A stretch of 64,000 nucleotides of DNA, from assembly GCF_000621565.1 (NCBI RefSeq), contig NZ_JHXZ01000009.1:1-64000 (forward strand), in the 5' to 3' direction. A program made the translations under genes and the position numbers. The notes below the pieces were generated by a model that was given only the letters and a program-made list of their open reading frames with translations, did not search any database and was not told where the DNA came from. Positions 25,152 through 35,256 of the stretch are shown here, one piece after another (within the stretch, counting starts at the first letter, position 1; every line of letters begins with the position of its first letter). Source of the stretch: Butyrivibrio sp. LB2008 (GTDB lineage Bacteria > Bacillota > Clostridia > Lachnospirales > Lachnospiraceae).

Positions 25152-26341
25152 TGAATAACGATTCGGTACTCGGATTCATAAAGAAAAATACAATGATAAT
25201 TGTTCTTATAGCAGTAGTAGCTTTCTTTGCATGGCAGACAAAGGGCGCAATACTAATGCCTATGAACGTAAGTAACTTGATTTCACAGAACGCATACGTG
25301 TTCGTTCTTGCAACCGGTATGCTTCTCTGTATCTTGACAGGTGGTAACATCGACCTTTCAGTTGGTTCTGTTGTTTGTTTCGTAGGTGCCGTTGGTGCAG
25401 TTCTTATGATTAACATGAACGTTCCTGTATGGGCAGCAATCCTTATCATGATTGTTATCGGAACAGCAATTGGTGCTTTCCAGGGATTCTGGATCGCGTT
25501 TGTAAGAATTCCTCCTTTCATCGTAACACTTGCAGGAATGCTTGTATTCAGAGGACTTTCAAACGTAGTGCTTAACGGTCTTACAGTATCAATCAAGGAT
25601 AAGACATCATTCGTTAACCTTTTCGGTGGCGGTGCTGATTGCTATGTACATGACCTTTTCGGAAACGGAACACTTAACCTTACATGTCTCTTTGGCGGAC
25701 TTGTAGCTGCTACAATCTTCGTTGTAATGCAGTTCACATCACGTATCAGAAGAAAGAGCAAGAACTATGAGGTTGAAGCTACATGGAGATTCCTTGTAAA
25801 GACAATCGGTATCACAGCAGTTGTTATGTTGTTCGCTTACAAGCTTGCTCAGTACAAGGGTATTCCTACAGTTCTTATTTGGGTATTGGTAGTTGTACTT
25901 GTTTACGGCTATATCACAAATAACACAACAGTTGGACGTTACTTCTATGCAGTAGGTGGTAACGAGAAGGCTACAAAGCTTTCAGGTATCAACACAAACA
26001 AAGTTTACTTCATCGCTTATACAAACATGGGATTCCTTGCAGCACTTGCAGGAATGATTACAATCGCTCGTCTTACATCAGCTCAGCCTACATATGGTCA
26101 GAACTATGAGATGGATGCTATCGGATCATGTTTCATCGGTGGAGCATCAGCTTACGGCGGAACAGGTACTGTTCCCGGAGTTATCGTAGGTGCTGTACTT
26201 ATGGGTGTTATCAACCTTGGTATGTCACTTATGGGTGTAGATGCTAACATGCAGAAGGTAGTTAAGGGTGCAGTTCTTCTTGCAGCTGTTATCTTCGACG
26301 TAGTATCAAAGCGTGGCGGAAAGCTTATGGTAAAGAACTGA
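25151..26341 (+). CDS. CUT2 multiple-monosaccharide ABC permease (GguB/MmsB-like)
   Basis: 396 residues with about ten membrane segments. Family marks: GGNIDLSVGS near residue 72, VTLAGMLVFRGL near 120, GRYFYAVGGNEKATKLSGIN near 260, and ASAYGGTGTVPGVIVGAVLMGVINLGMSL. An insertion of roughly 60-70 residues between these halves makes it longer than RbsC (about 320), as in the multiple-monosaccharide subgroup. It works with the ChvE-like protein and the double ATPase encoded upstream. Codon use is strongly biased, as in the binding-protein gene. Confidence 0.92.
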   Translation: MNNDSVLGFIKKNTMIIVLIAVVAFFAWQTKGAILMPMNVSNLISQNAYVFVLATGMLLCILTGGNIDLSVGSVVCFVGAVGAVLMINMNVPVWAAILIMIVIGTAIGAFQGFWIAFVRIPPFIVTLAGMLVFRGLSNVVLNGLTVSIKDKTSFVNLFGGGADCYVHDLFGNGTLNLTCLFGGLVAATIFVVMQFTSRIRRKSKNYEVEATWRFLVKTIGITAVVMLFAYKLAQYKGIPTVLIWVLVVVLVYGYITNNTTVGRYFYAVGGNEKATKLSGINTNKVYFIAYTNMGFLAALAGMITIARLTSAQPTYGQNYEMDAIGSCFIGGASAYGGTGTVPGVIVGAVLMGVINLGMSLMGVDANMQKVVKGAVLLAAVIFDVVSKRGGKLMVKN

Positions 26342-26376
26342 TTAAATAAATAAGTTTCTTTAACATTACATATGAG

Positions 26377-26411
26377 AGACCGTCGGTTGCGTGAGCAATC
26401 GGCGGTCTTTT
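26377..26411 (+). terminator. Terminator of the sugar transporter operon
   Basis: AGACCGTCGGTTGC, a GTGA loop and GCAATCGGCGGTCT form a 14-bp stem (two wobble or mismatch positions) followed by TTTTG. Confidence 0.8.
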
Positions 26412-26419
26412 GCGCTGTT

Positions 26420-26448
26420 TTGCCGAAAATATTTAAGCGCGGTATAAT
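26420..26448 (+). promoter_or_regulatory. Promoter of the DUF3160 gene
   Basis: TTGCCG (26420-26425), a 17-bp spacer and TATAAT (26443-26448) lie about 58 bp before the start codon. Confidence 0.6.
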
Positions 26449-26505
26449 ATTGATAATGTATTTATTTTTGTCTAAGGACAAAGTTTTTTTGTAACAGGAG
26501 AAAAA

Positions 26506-28740
26506 ATGAAAAGAAGATTAGTGGGTTTATTGTTGGCATTGTCTGTGATGATGTCAGGTTGTTCATTTGCTGAAAATGGTGAAAATGCTGCTTCTGATGC
26601 AAGTAGTGTTGCTGCAAGCAGTGTTGAAGTTGATAATACCGGAGCAGCTACCGATCAGTCCCCGAATGCAGCGGGAGGAAAACTGTATTTATTGGGAGAA
26701 TCGGAGGAAAAGTACTATGATGAGAATCTCACGCCTGCGGTTCCAAGCTATAGTGTAAAAGAGGACTTTTCCAATGTCGTTTTGAATTCAAGGCAGACTG
26801 AATTTGATCCGGCGAATCAAAGTGAATATAGTGATGTTGCGTCGAGGAGAAAAGCGCTTATAGATAATAACTTCTATGTCTCAAACTCGTACTGTGATGA
26901 GTTTTTTGAGATATATGAGAGTAACAGATATTATAAAGTGCCTAATTTTGTGACGGTAGATTCTCTGATGCACATATATCATCTATATTTTGCGCATCTT
27001 ATGAAAAAAACGGAAAAGAATTATCTCACAGCCGATCTTAAGAAGCTCGGTGCGCAGATGATCGAGAGCTCAAAAGCACAGTATGATAAGCTTAAAGGTA
27101 CGGAGTTTGAGGCTGCTGCCCTCAGAAATCTTGAGTATTTCTATATCGGAAGTAAGCTTTTGGATGACAGTATTGCCGTTCCATTAAGTGACAGCTCTTT
27201 TGACAGCGTTGTAAACAGCGAACTTTCTAAGATTAATAAAGCGGAAGGCATAGATACATGTGCCCTTACGGAACTTAATGAGGATTATTCACAGTACAAG
27301 CCAAGAGGTTACTACGAAGGTGATGCCGATCTTGAGAAGTATTTCAGGGCAATGATGTGGTTTGGCAGGATCTCATATGCATTTGACAAAGAAGATATGG
27401 TGAGATCTGCGCTTCTTCAGTGCCTTGCAATAGAAGAAAATGCGGAGATTTGGGAACGTATTTACAGTGTTACAAGCTTTTTTGCCGGAATATCAGATGA
27501 TCCCGGATATGTTGAACTTTCAGGAATATTAAAAAATTGCTATGGCGAAAATACTGATGTTTCTTCAATTGCCGGAAACGCCGATGCTTTCAACAAGGTT
27601 ATGAGTGCGGTAAAAGAGCTCAAGGTTCCCGAGATAAATTCGATTCCCGTGGAGCAGGGCGAAAACAGCGTTGTTTCTTCATTCAGGTTCATGGGACAGA
27701 GATTTACGATCGATGCAGCTATCATGCAGAAACTTATATATAGGGAAGTTGAGGAAAACAGTGCGGGAGAGACACGTATGCTTCCCGATACGCTTGATAC
27801 CGCTGCGGCTCTTGGTTCCGAAAAGGCTATGGAAATATTGGAAGCTCAGGGAGCTACAGGCTTTAAGAATTATTCTGAGAATATGAATCTTGCAAAAGAG
27901 CATTACAATAATGACAATCCTTCGGTATGGAATGCAAGTCTTTATGCCGGATGGCTCAATACACTCAGGCCTCTTTTGGAAAAGAAGGGCGAAGGTTATC
28001 CTTCATATATGCAAAGCGATGAATGGACCAAGAAAAACCTTGAGACCTATGCAGGTTCCTATGCAGAACTTAAGCATGATACTATCCTTTATGCAAAGCC
28101 GAACATGGCGGAGATGGGCGATGGTGAAGACGATGATGTCCCCGATGACAGAGGATATGTCGATCCTCAGCCTGTAGTTTACAGCAGATTCAAGTTTCTT
28201 TCTGTTAAGACAGGGGAAGGTTTGGAAAAGTTCGGAATACTTGATGCGAAAGATAAAGAAAGTCTTGATAAGCTTTCCGAGATTGCGACAAGACTTTTGG
28301 AGATATCGGAAAAAGAGCTTAAAAATGAAAAACTCTCTGATGATGACTATGAATTTATCCGTTGCTACGGCGGATACCTTGAGCATCTTTGGAAAGAAGC
28401 CCATTCAGATGCTCCGGATATCGAGTATGTAGAGCAGGCTCCGAGCTCTTTGATCGCTGATATCGCGACGGATCCAAACGGAACTGTTCTTGAGGTTGGA
28501 ACCGGAAATCCCGATATGATCTATGTGGTATTTCCGATAGACGGAGAACTTCACGTTGCAAGCGGAAGTGTGTATTCGTTCTATCAGTTTGAACAGCCGA
28601 TATCTGACAGACTTACAGATTCGGAGTGGAGGAATTTGCTTAAGGGCGGTTATCTTGATGATAATTGGAACTGGGTAGAGGTACAGGGGAAACCAAACCA
28701 GCCTGAGTGGACACAGAGCTATAGAATATATGAAGAATGA
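26506..28740 (+). CDS. DUF3160 lipoprotein
   Basis: 744 residues. Lipobox MSGC (Cys near 19), then a Ser/Ala-rich linker. The DUF3160 domain is recognised from NFVTVDSLMHIYHLYFAHLMK near 145, DYSQYKPRGYYEGDADLEKYFRAMMWFGR near 265, and the later GTGNPDMIYVVFPIDGELHVASGSVYSFYQFEQP. The function of the family is not established; its helical N-terminal part suggests carbohydrate or wall association (inference). CAGGAG lies before ATG. The next gene starts inside its last codons, so the two are translationally coupled. Confidence 0.85.
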   Translation: MKRRLVGLLLALSVMMSGCSFAENGENAASDASSVAASSVEVDNTGAATDQSPNAAGGKLYLLGESEEKYYDENLTPAVPSYSVKEDFSNVVLNSRQTEFDPANQSEYSDVASRRKALIDNNFYVSNSYCDEFFEIYESNRYYKVPNFVTVDSLMHIYHLYFAHLMKKTEKNYLTADLKKLGAQMIESSKAQYDKLKGTEFEAAALRNLEYFYIGSKLLDDSIAVPLSDSSFDSVVNSELSKINKAEGIDTCALTELNEDYSQYKPRGYYEGDADLEKYFRAMMWFGRISYAFDKEDMVRSALLQCLAIEENAEIWERIYSVTSFFAGISDDPGYVELSGILKNCYGENTDVSSIAGNADAFNKVMSAVKELKVPEINSIPVEQGENSVVSSFRFMGQRFTIDAAIMQKLIYREVEENSAGETRMLPDTLDTAAALGSEKAMEILEAQGATGFKNYSENMNLAKEHYNNDNPSVWNASLYAGWLNTLRPLLEKKGEGYPSYMQSDEWTKKNLETYAGSYAELKHDTILYAKPNMAEMGDGEDDDVPDDRGYVDPQPVVYSRFKFLSVKTGEGLEKFGILDAKDKESLDKLSEIATRLLEISEKELKNEKLSDDDYEFIRCYGGYLEHLWKEAHSDAPDIEYVEQAPSSLIADIATDPNGTVLEVGTGNPDMIYVVFPIDGELHVASGSVYSFYQFEQPISDRLTDSEWRNLLKGGYLDDNWNWVEVQGKPNQPEWTQSYRIYEE

Positions 28741-30229
28741 AACAATACTAAAAAAGTTTCAGATGAATAAAAAATGTAACAGGCTACTGCTATTCTTCGG
28801 GATAGCAGTAGCTGTTTGCGCTATTTATATATTTGCAAAAAGAAACTATATTCCCGCATGGGCAGAGTGGAATGAAAAAGAGCTGACGGTACCTTGCGAT
28901 GAAGAAGGCATCGGAAATACGGAAACTGTCATAAAGGTCAAAAATAAGAAATTGGAAGTCATAAATAGCGGCAAAGTGACTTTTGAAAGCGAGAAAGGTT
29001 TTAAAGTGCAAGACGTGCTTTTGTCTGACCTTGACGGCAACGGCGACATTGAGATGATAGTTCTTTTGTGGAAAAAGGGATTGTACGGCAAGCACAGGCC
29101 TTTCTGGGTTGAGAATGATGAGAAGTGCTATTCACAACATATTTTTCTGTATGATCTTAACAATGACGGTTCCGTAAAATCTAAGTGGGGGGCATCGAAG
29201 ATAGGTGTAAGTGCAAAGCACATAAAGCTGATGGAACAAAAGGAATCGGTAATTCTTGTTGAAGATATTGATGATAAGTGTACTCTTTGGTCCTGGCAGG
29301 GCTGGGGGCTTAAAAATATTGAAAACGAGATAAAGATAGTAGCATTTGGAGATAATCTGATACATAAGGAAATCTACGAATATGCAATAGAACATGAGAA
29401 TGGCAATTTCGATTTTCTCTACGAACCTTTTCGAAGTGAGATACAATCTGCAGATATAGCGGCTCTTAATGCAGAGACTGTGCTGGTTGACAAGGAATCT
29501 ATGATAGGCGGGTATCCGAGTTTCGGTTCTCCAATCGAAGTCGGAGAAGCAATTAAGAATGCAGGTTTCGATGTTGCTTCGTGTGCCAATAATCATGCTC
29601 TCGACAGAGGTGTTCAGGGAATTGATACAACGGTAAATTTTTACGAAAATGCCGGAATAGCCTGCGTTGGAATTCAGAGTAGCTTGGATACGGAATACAG
29701 ACCATATGAGATAATAAGCAGAAATGGCATTAAAATCGCACTTTTTTCATATACTTACGGGACTAACGTGGGAGATGCAGCAGAGAAATATCCCAATATG
29801 ATCCATTATCTTCCGAAAGAAGTCTCATCTGAAGAAGATGGTGAGAGTAAAGAAGAAAAGAAGATAATAGATGATCTTCATAGTGCAAGAAATGAAGCTG
29901 ATTTTGTTATTGTCTTTGCACATTGGGGAGAAGAGTACAACAAGGAAATAACGCCTTATCAGAAGCGTATGGCTAAGATTTTTGCAAAGGGAGGTGCGGA
30001 TGTTGTCATAGGTTCGCATCCGCATGTTGTCCAAAAGACTGAGCTTATGGACAGGCCTGACGGAGGCAAAATGCTGACTTATTATTCGCTTGGCAATTTC
30101 CGTGCATATCAGGGGCAGAGCGAAGATACAAAGTACGGCGCAGAAGCCTGCTTTACGATTGCTCATGCTTTCGACGGGGTAGCAATCTGCAGCTATGAAA
30201 CAAAAGATATAAATGCTTTTTGGGAGTGA
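28730..30229 (+). CDS. CapA/PgsA-like metallophosphatase-fold protein, membrane-anchored
   Basis: 499 residues; the ATG overlaps the upstream stop. An alternative start is ATG 28763. One N-terminal membrane helix (residues about 18-36), an FG-GAP-like region (VLLSDLDGNGDIEMIVLLWKKG, IFLYDLNNDGSV), then a CapA (PGA_cap) domain: VAFGDNLIHKEIYEYA, CANNHALDRGVQGI, FAHWGEEYNKEITPYQKRMAK, GADVVIGSHPHVVQ and YYSLGNFRAYQ. CapA proteins take part in poly-gamma-glutamate or surface-polymer production, but many members have unknown roles. It may act with the coupled DUF3160 lipoprotein at the cell surface. Confidence 0.82.
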   Translation: MKNETILKKFQMNKKCNRLLLFFGIAVAVCAIYIFAKRNYIPAWAEWNEKELTVPCDEEGIGNTETVIKVKNKKLEVINSGKVTFESEKGFKVQDVLLSDLDGNGDIEMIVLLWKKGLYGKHRPFWVENDEKCYSQHIFLYDLNNDGSVKSKWGASKIGVSAKHIKLMEQKESVILVEDIDDKCTLWSWQGWGLKNIENEIKIVAFGDNLIHKEIYEYAIEHENGNFDFLYEPFRSEIQSADIAALNAETVLVDKESMIGGYPSFGSPIEVGEAIKNAGFDVASCANNHALDRGVQGIDTTVNFYENAGIACVGIQSSLDTEYRPYEIISRNGIKIALFSYTYGTNVGDAAEKYPNMIHYLPKEVSSEEDGESKEEKKIIDDLHSARNEADFVIVFAHWGEEYNKEITPYQKRMAKIFAKGGADVVIGSHPHVVQKTELMDRPDGGKMLTYYSLGNFRAYQGQSEDTKYGAEACFTIAHAFDGVAICSYETKDINAFWE

Positions 30230-30353
30230 GCGGATTTTTTAGTTAAACATAACAGTTTAACAATCGGGCTTACTGAAAAAAACTATGAATTAAAACAATG
30301 ATATTTATGATAGAATTAATGAGATATAAAAATTGAAAGAAGGATTAATATCT

Positions 30354-32030
30354 ATGAAATTTTCGGAATTGCCTTACAAACGTTTTGATATGGACGAAGT
30401 TAAGAAGCAGTTTGAAAGCCTTATCGAAAGTAGCAGGAATGCCAAAAGCGGTGAGGAACAGTTTGAGATTCATAAAAAGTACTATGAACTTATCAGCGAT
30501 ATAGTTACCACTATAAGGATCGGTAACTTCAGGCATGATGTTGATACGACGGATAAGTTCTACGCGGAGGAGAAAGAATATCTTGATGAGCAGCTTCCGC
30601 TTGTAGAACAGCTTGAAAATGAGTATAAAAAGGTTTTGTTTAATTCTCCGTACAGGGACTATCTTGAAGAGAAGATAGGCAAGGTCGCTTTTAAAAATAT
30701 CGAACTTGCGATCAAGTCCATAAGTGATGAGATTCTTCCTCTTATGCAGGAAGAGAATGCACTTGCGAGCAGGTATGATAATCTTATTGCTTCCGCAAGG
30801 ATCTCTTTTAACGGAGAAGAATGTAATCTTTCTCTCTTGAGAAAATATCTGACGGATAAGGACAGAGAGGTCAGGAAAAAGGCATGGAAAGCTTATTCTG
30901 ACTACTTCCTTTCGGTTACGGATGAGATAGATGAGATATACGATAAACTTGTAAAAAACAGAACGGCACAGGCAAAAGCTCTTGGCTATGAGTCTTTTGT
31001 AGAGCTCGGTTATAACCGTATGGTCAGAAATTCTTACAGAAGAAAAGAAGTTGAGAATTTCAGAAAGCAGGTAAAAGAGTCTTTTGTTCCTCTTGTATCA
31101 AAGATAAATGAGGAGAGAAGAAAGCAGATCGGTGTAGATAAGCTTAAATACTACGATCATGAAGTGTATTTTAAAGAAGGTAATCCCAGCCCCATCGGTA
31201 CACCCGAACAGATAATGAAAGCGGGACAGGAGATGTATAAGGAGCTTTCGTCTGAGACTGCCGAGTTCTTTGATTTCATGATGGACGGGGAATATTTTGA
31301 TGTCCTTGGTAGGAAGAACAAAAAGCAGGGAGGATACATGGAATACCTTCCCAAATATAAAGCGCCTATCATATTTGCCAACTTTAACGGGACAAGCGGC
31401 GATATTGATGTTATCACGCACGAGTGCGGACATGCTTTCCAGGGGTATGTAACAAGGGATGAAGAGATACTGGAGCATCTCGATATAACAATGGAAACAG
31501 CCGAGATTCATTCGATGTCCATGGAGTATTTCACGTACGGATGGATGAAGAATTTCTTCGGAGACAGGGAAAAAGATTATTTCAAGATGCATCAGGAAGA
31601 TGCGATACTTTTTGTGCCGTACGGATGTATGGTTGATGAATTCCAGCATATTGTATATGACAATCCAGATATGACTCCGAAGGAGAGAAAAGAGGCCTGG
31701 AAGGAACTTGAGAAGACTTACAGACCTGAAATGGATTATGAAGACGATCCGTTCTTTGGAGAGGGTGGATTCTGGCAGAAACAGCTTCATATATTCGATC
31801 TTCCTTTTTATTACATCGATTATGTGCTGGCAAGCGTCGTTGCTATGCAGTTTAAGGTATGGATGAACAAGGATTTTGATGATGCGTGGAAGCATTATCT
31901 TGAGCTGTGCAAATTGTCAGCTAAAGATTTTTATGAAAATGAACTTGCGCAGGTTGGTCTGCAAAGCCCGTTTAAGGACGGAACTATCGAAAAGCTTGCA
32001 AAAGATATGGAAAGAGAGACTTTAAAGTAA
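30354..32030 (+). CDS. M3-family oligoendopeptidase
   Basis: 558 residues from ATG 30354, with GAAAGAAGGA upstream; a TTG frame from 30333 is less likely because it would overlap that site. Zinc metallopeptidase motif HECGH at residues 356-360, with the third ligand Glu in the following TMETAEIHSMSMEYF. This is the PepF/oligoendopeptidase branch of M3, which cleaves short peptides in the cytoplasm. The stop overlaps the next start (TAATG), so it is coupled to an acetyltransferase gene. Confidence 0.9.
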   Translation: MKFSELPYKRFDMDEVKKQFESLIESSRNAKSGEEQFEIHKKYYELISDIVTTIRIGNFRHDVDTTDKFYAEEKEYLDEQLPLVEQLENEYKKVLFNSPYRDYLEEKIGKVAFKNIELAIKSISDEILPLMQEENALASRYDNLIASARISFNGEECNLSLLRKYLTDKDREVRKKAWKAYSDYFLSVTDEIDEIYDKLVKNRTAQAKALGYESFVELGYNRMVRNSYRRKEVENFRKQVKESFVPLVSKINEERRKQIGVDKLKYYDHEVYFKEGNPSPIGTPEQIMKAGQEMYKELSSETAEFFDFMMDGEYFDVLGRKNKKQGGYMEYLPKYKAPIIFANFNGTSGDIDVITHECGHAFQGYVTRDEEILEHLDITMETAEIHSMSMEYFTYGWMKNFFGDREKDYFKMHQEDAILFVPYGCMVDEFQHIVYDNPDMTPKERKEAWKELEKTYRPEMDYEDDPFFGEGGFWQKQLHIFDLPFYYIDYVLASVVAMQFKVWMNKDFDDAWKHYLELCKLSAKDFYENELAQVGLQSPFKDGTIEKLAKDMERETLK

Positions 32031-32602
32031 TGACAGTAGAAAAAGTCAGCGTTTTGGATGCGGCGGAGCTTCTTAATATTTATGCGCCTTATGTTGAGAA
32101 AACGGCAATTTCATTTGAGTACGAAGTTCCTTCTGTTGAGGAATTTGAGAACAGAATAGAAAATATATCTTCAAAGTTCCCATATATCAAAGTTGTAGAA
32201 AACGGCGAGATATTGGGATATGCCTATGCTACAAGTTTTAAGGGTAGACGTGCCTACGACTGGTCTGTTGAGACGACAGTTTATGTCAGAGAAGATGTGA
32301 AAAGAAAAGGAGTCGGAAAGAAGCTTTATGAAGCGCTTGAAAGTGCTCTTAAGGGCATGGGGATACTTAATCTAAATGCCTGCATCGCATATCTTTCGGG
32401 AGACAGAAAGGACGACAATCTTACGAATGACAGCTATGAATTCCACAAGAAGCTCGGATATAGTCTTGTTGGAACATTTCATGATTCCGGTTACAAATTC
32501 GGTAAGTGGTATGACATGATCTGGATGGAAAAAATGCTTGGAGATCATGTGGGAAATCCGGGCGAAGTACAATTCGGAAATTGGGACATAAACAATGCAT
32601 GA
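32030..32602 (+). CDS. GNAT N-acetyltransferase (phosphinothricin-acetyltransferase-like)
   Basis: 190 residues. GNAT fold: start TVEKVSVLDAAELLNIYAPYV, TAISFEYEVPSVEEFENRI, and the acetyl-CoA loop VREDVKRKGVGKKLYEAL (R/Q-x-x-G-x-G/A) near 85-100, then FHKKLGYSLVGTFHDSGYKFGKWYDMIWMEK. The order matches the Pat/YwnH/MnaT group, which acetylates amino acids or their analogues; the natural substrate is not known. Coupled to the M3 peptidase upstream and overlapping the methyltransferase gene downstream by 8 bp. Confidence 0.85.
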   Translation: MTVEKVSVLDAAELLNIYAPYVEKTAISFEYEVPSVEEFENRIENISSKFPYIKVVENGEILGYAYATSFKGRRAYDWSVETTVYVREDVKRKGVGKKLYEALESALKGMGILNLNACIAYLSGDRKDDNLTNDSYEFHKKLGYSLVGTFHDSGYKFGKWYDMIWMEKMLGDHVGNPGEVQFGNWDINNA

Positions 32603-33416
32603 GAATATGATATTTGTTGATACGCTTGAGATGCCGGAACTTGAGATTTATAATTTGCTTTCTGAGAACAGACTGTATCACATATTTGAGCCGGATGAAG
32701 GTCTTTTTATAGCAGAGAGTGCGATAGTCATTGGACGGGCGCTTGATGCAGGATATGAGCCGTATTCTCTTTTAGTTGCTAAGGAAGAGCTGGAACGCGA
32801 AGCAAAAGATATAATCATCAGGCTTAAAGATTTTTCTTTTGCGAAGATATATGTTGCAAAAGAAGAAATTCTAAAAAAGATAACGGGATATAACATCACA
32901 AGGGGCATTCTGTGTGCAATGAAGAGGAAGAAGCTTAAGAAGGCTTCTGAGATCTGCAATAATGCAAAAAGGATTGCCGTTCTTGAAAATGTATCCAATC
33001 CCACAAATGTGGGTGCGATAATGAGGAATGCGGCTGCGCTTAATATGGATGCGGTTCTTTTTACAAAAGGGAGTTCCGATCCGCTTTATCGCAGGGCAAT
33101 AAGAGTCAGCATGGGAACCGTATTTCAGATCCCATGGACATTCCTCACACCGGATAAAGAGATGGAAGAGCTGCAAGATATGGGATTTAAAACAGTTTCT
33201 TTGGCACTTACGGATAATACCGTAAATATTGACGACAAGAAACTTGCCAAAGAAGAAAAGCTTGCAATCCTTCTTGGAAGCGAAGGCTACGGACTTAAAG
33301 CTGAAACTATCGAGGCTTCGGATTATTGCGTTAAAATTCCCATGGCGCATGGGGTGGATTCTTTGAATGTTGCTGCTTGCAGCGCGGTGACGTTCTGGGA
33401 ATTGCAAAAAAGTTAG
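32595..33416 (+). CDS. SPOUT/TrmH-family RNA 2'-O-methyltransferase
   Basis: 273 residues. N-terminal substrate-binding part and C-terminal SpoU domain with its three motifs: NVSNPTNVGAIMRNAAALNMDAV near 137-160, AILLGSEGYGLK near 220, and IPMAHGVDSLNVAACSAVTFWEL at the end. The knotted C-terminal fold binds S-adenosylmethionine; the target is rRNA or tRNA ribose. The exact site cannot be told from sequence. Third gene of the operon started by the M3 peptidase. Confidence 0.88.
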   Translation: MHENMIFVDTLEMPELEIYNLLSENRLYHIFEPDEGLFIAESAIVIGRALDAGYEPYSLLVAKEELEREAKDIIIRLKDFSFAKIYVAKEEILKKITGYNITRGILCAMKRKKLKKASEICNNAKRIAVLENVSNPTNVGAIMRNAAALNMDAVLFTKGSSDPLYRRAIRVSMGTVFQIPWTFLTPDKEMEELQDMGFKTVSLALTDNTVNIDDKKLAKEEKLAILLGSEGYGLKAETIEASDYCVKIPMAHGVDSLNVAACSAVTFWELQKS

Positions 33417-33481
33417 ATCTTGGTAAAAGATATAAAGATAATATATGGGCGACTGCCTGATAAGAAAACGGAGGAAAAAAT

Positions 33482-35176
33482 ATGGATTATAAAAAGAAAT
33501 ATGATGAGTGGATGGCACATCTATCTGAAGAAGATCCCCTTAAGGCAGAGCTGTACAAGATAAAAGATGACGAAAAAGAGAAAGAGGAAAGATTCTATCA
33601 GGATCTGGCTTTCGGAACTGCCGGACTTAGAGGAAAAGTCGGTGCAGGAACCAATATGATGAATTTCCTGACTGTTGGAAAGGCTTCACAGGGAATTGCG
33701 GATTATATAGCAAACTGCGGAAAAGAAGCGATGGATAAGGGCGTTGTTATTGCTCATGATCCAAGACATTTTTCAAAAGAATTCTCACAGCTTGCGGCCG
33801 GTATTTTTGCGGCTAACGGAATTAAAGTATATACTTTCCCGGATCTGCGCCCTACACCGGAACTTGCATTTATGATAAGGAGACTTAATACCGTTTCCGG
33901 AATAAATATTACCGCTTCGCACAATCCGAGAGAATACAACGGATATAAGGCATATTGGGATGATGGATGTCAGGTATCTGCTGAGGTTGCTGATGGCATG
34001 ACTGAGATGATCTCAAAGGTTGATATATGGACCGGAATAAAGAAGTCTGACTTTAATGAGGGCGTAGCAAGCGGAAAGATTATTGTGCTCGGAGATGAGT
34101 ATGACAGAGAGTACCTTGATAAGATCGAGGGAATGGCTATTCATGAGCATGATGAGCTTGATCTTTCCATACCGCTTGTTTATACACCGCTTAACGGATG
34201 CGGCTCGATTCCTTTCAGACAGATGCTAAAGGACAGAGGATTTACCAATTGGAAGATTGTTCCGGAGCAGGAACATCCCGATCCCGATTTTACGACGGTA
34301 GGGTATCCTAACCCTGAAGATCCCAAAGCTTTTAAGCTAAGTGAGCAGTACGGAAGAGAATTCGGCGCCGAGCTTTTGATGGCTACAGATCCCGACGCGG
34401 ATAGATTCGCTATAGAGATAAGAGACGATAACGGAAATTATGTACCTCTTAACGGAAATCAGACCGGATATCTTCTTGTTAATTATATTCTTGAAGGACA
34501 TAAGACAGCCGGAACATTGCCTTCTAAGGGTGCTATGGTAAAGAGTATAGTTACATCGACTCTTTCAACAGTAATGGCAAAGGCCTACGGAGTAGAGATG
34601 TTCGAGACTCTGACGGGATTTAAGAATATATGCGGAAAGATTCCTTATCTGCATGAAAACGGATATACATATCTTTTTGGTTATGAGGAGTCTGTCGGAT
34701 ATTCAGCCTGCGAGGATATAAGGGATAAAGATGGTATCTCTGCCGGAATGCTCGTTGCTGAAGCTGCCGCATATTACAGAAAGCAGGGAAAGACTTTATT
34801 TGACGTATTGCAGGAAATTTATTCCAAATACGGCTATTTTGCTGAGGATGAGCCGAATATCATTCTGGAGGGAATTCCCGGAGCGCAGAGAATCCAGCGC
34901 ATGATGAAGTGGTTTAGAGAGAATATCCCTACTGAAGTTGCAGGCGCAAAAGTAGATAAGGTGATAGATTATATTAACGGATATGAGGATATTCCGCCTC
35001 AGAATGCCATCAGACTGTTTTTGGATAACGGTTCATGGTTCGCTATAAGACCCAGCGGAACCGAGCCGAAGATCAAGTTCTATTTTTATTCAAACAGAGA
35101 TTCAAGAGAAAATGCTTTGAATGTCAATAAAGCCATAAAAGAAGAGGTGTTTGCACTTATCAACTCGGTTGAATAG
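33482..35176 (+). CDS. Phosphoglucomutase / phosphomannomutase (alpha-D-phosphohexomutase)
   Basis: 564 residues, CGGAGG before ATG. All four domain marks are present: GTAGLRGKVGAG near 42, the phospho-serine loop TASHNPREYNGYK with S146, metal-binding DPDADRF near 303, sugar-binding GYEESVGY near 402, and phosphate-binding RPSGTEPKIKF near 523. Length and the NICGKIPYL segment match the long PgcA-type bacterial phosphoglucomutases, converting glucose-1-phosphate and glucose-6-phosphate. Confidence 0.93.
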   Translation: MDYKKKYDEWMAHLSEEDPLKAELYKIKDDEKEKEERFYQDLAFGTAGLRGKVGAGTNMMNFLTVGKASQGIADYIANCGKEAMDKGVVIAHDPRHFSKEFSQLAAGIFAANGIKVYTFPDLRPTPELAFMIRRLNTVSGINITASHNPREYNGYKAYWDDGCQVSAEVADGMTEMISKVDIWTGIKKSDFNEGVASGKIIVLGDEYDREYLDKIEGMAIHEHDELDLSIPLVYTPLNGCGSIPFRQMLKDRGFTNWKIVPEQEHPDPDFTTVGYPNPEDPKAFKLSEQYGREFGAELLMATDPDADRFAIEIRDDNGNYVPLNGNQTGYLLVNYILEGHKTAGTLPSKGAMVKSIVTSTLSTVMAKAYGVEMFETLTGFKNICGKIPYLHENGYTYLFGYEESVGYSACEDIRDKDGISAGMLVAEAAAYYRKQGKTLFDVLQEIYSKYGYFAEDEPNIILEGIPGAQRIQRMMKWFRENIPTEVAGAKVDKVIDYINGYEDIPPQNAIRLFLDNGSWFAIRPSGTEPKIKFYFYSNRDSRENALNVNKAIKEEVFALINSVE

Positions 35177-35256
35177 GTTATGAAAAATTGATAATTATTT
35201 AATGTATAATTAGTAACTCCCGTGCTATCATATAAGAAAGCTGAGAGGTGCATTGA

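Noticed and set aside
31098-31895. 265-codon antisense frame inside the M3 peptidase gene
   Set aside because: Shadow of the real gene: the peptidase frame has its zinc motif and correct length, and the antisense protein has no recognisable pattern or ribosome site.
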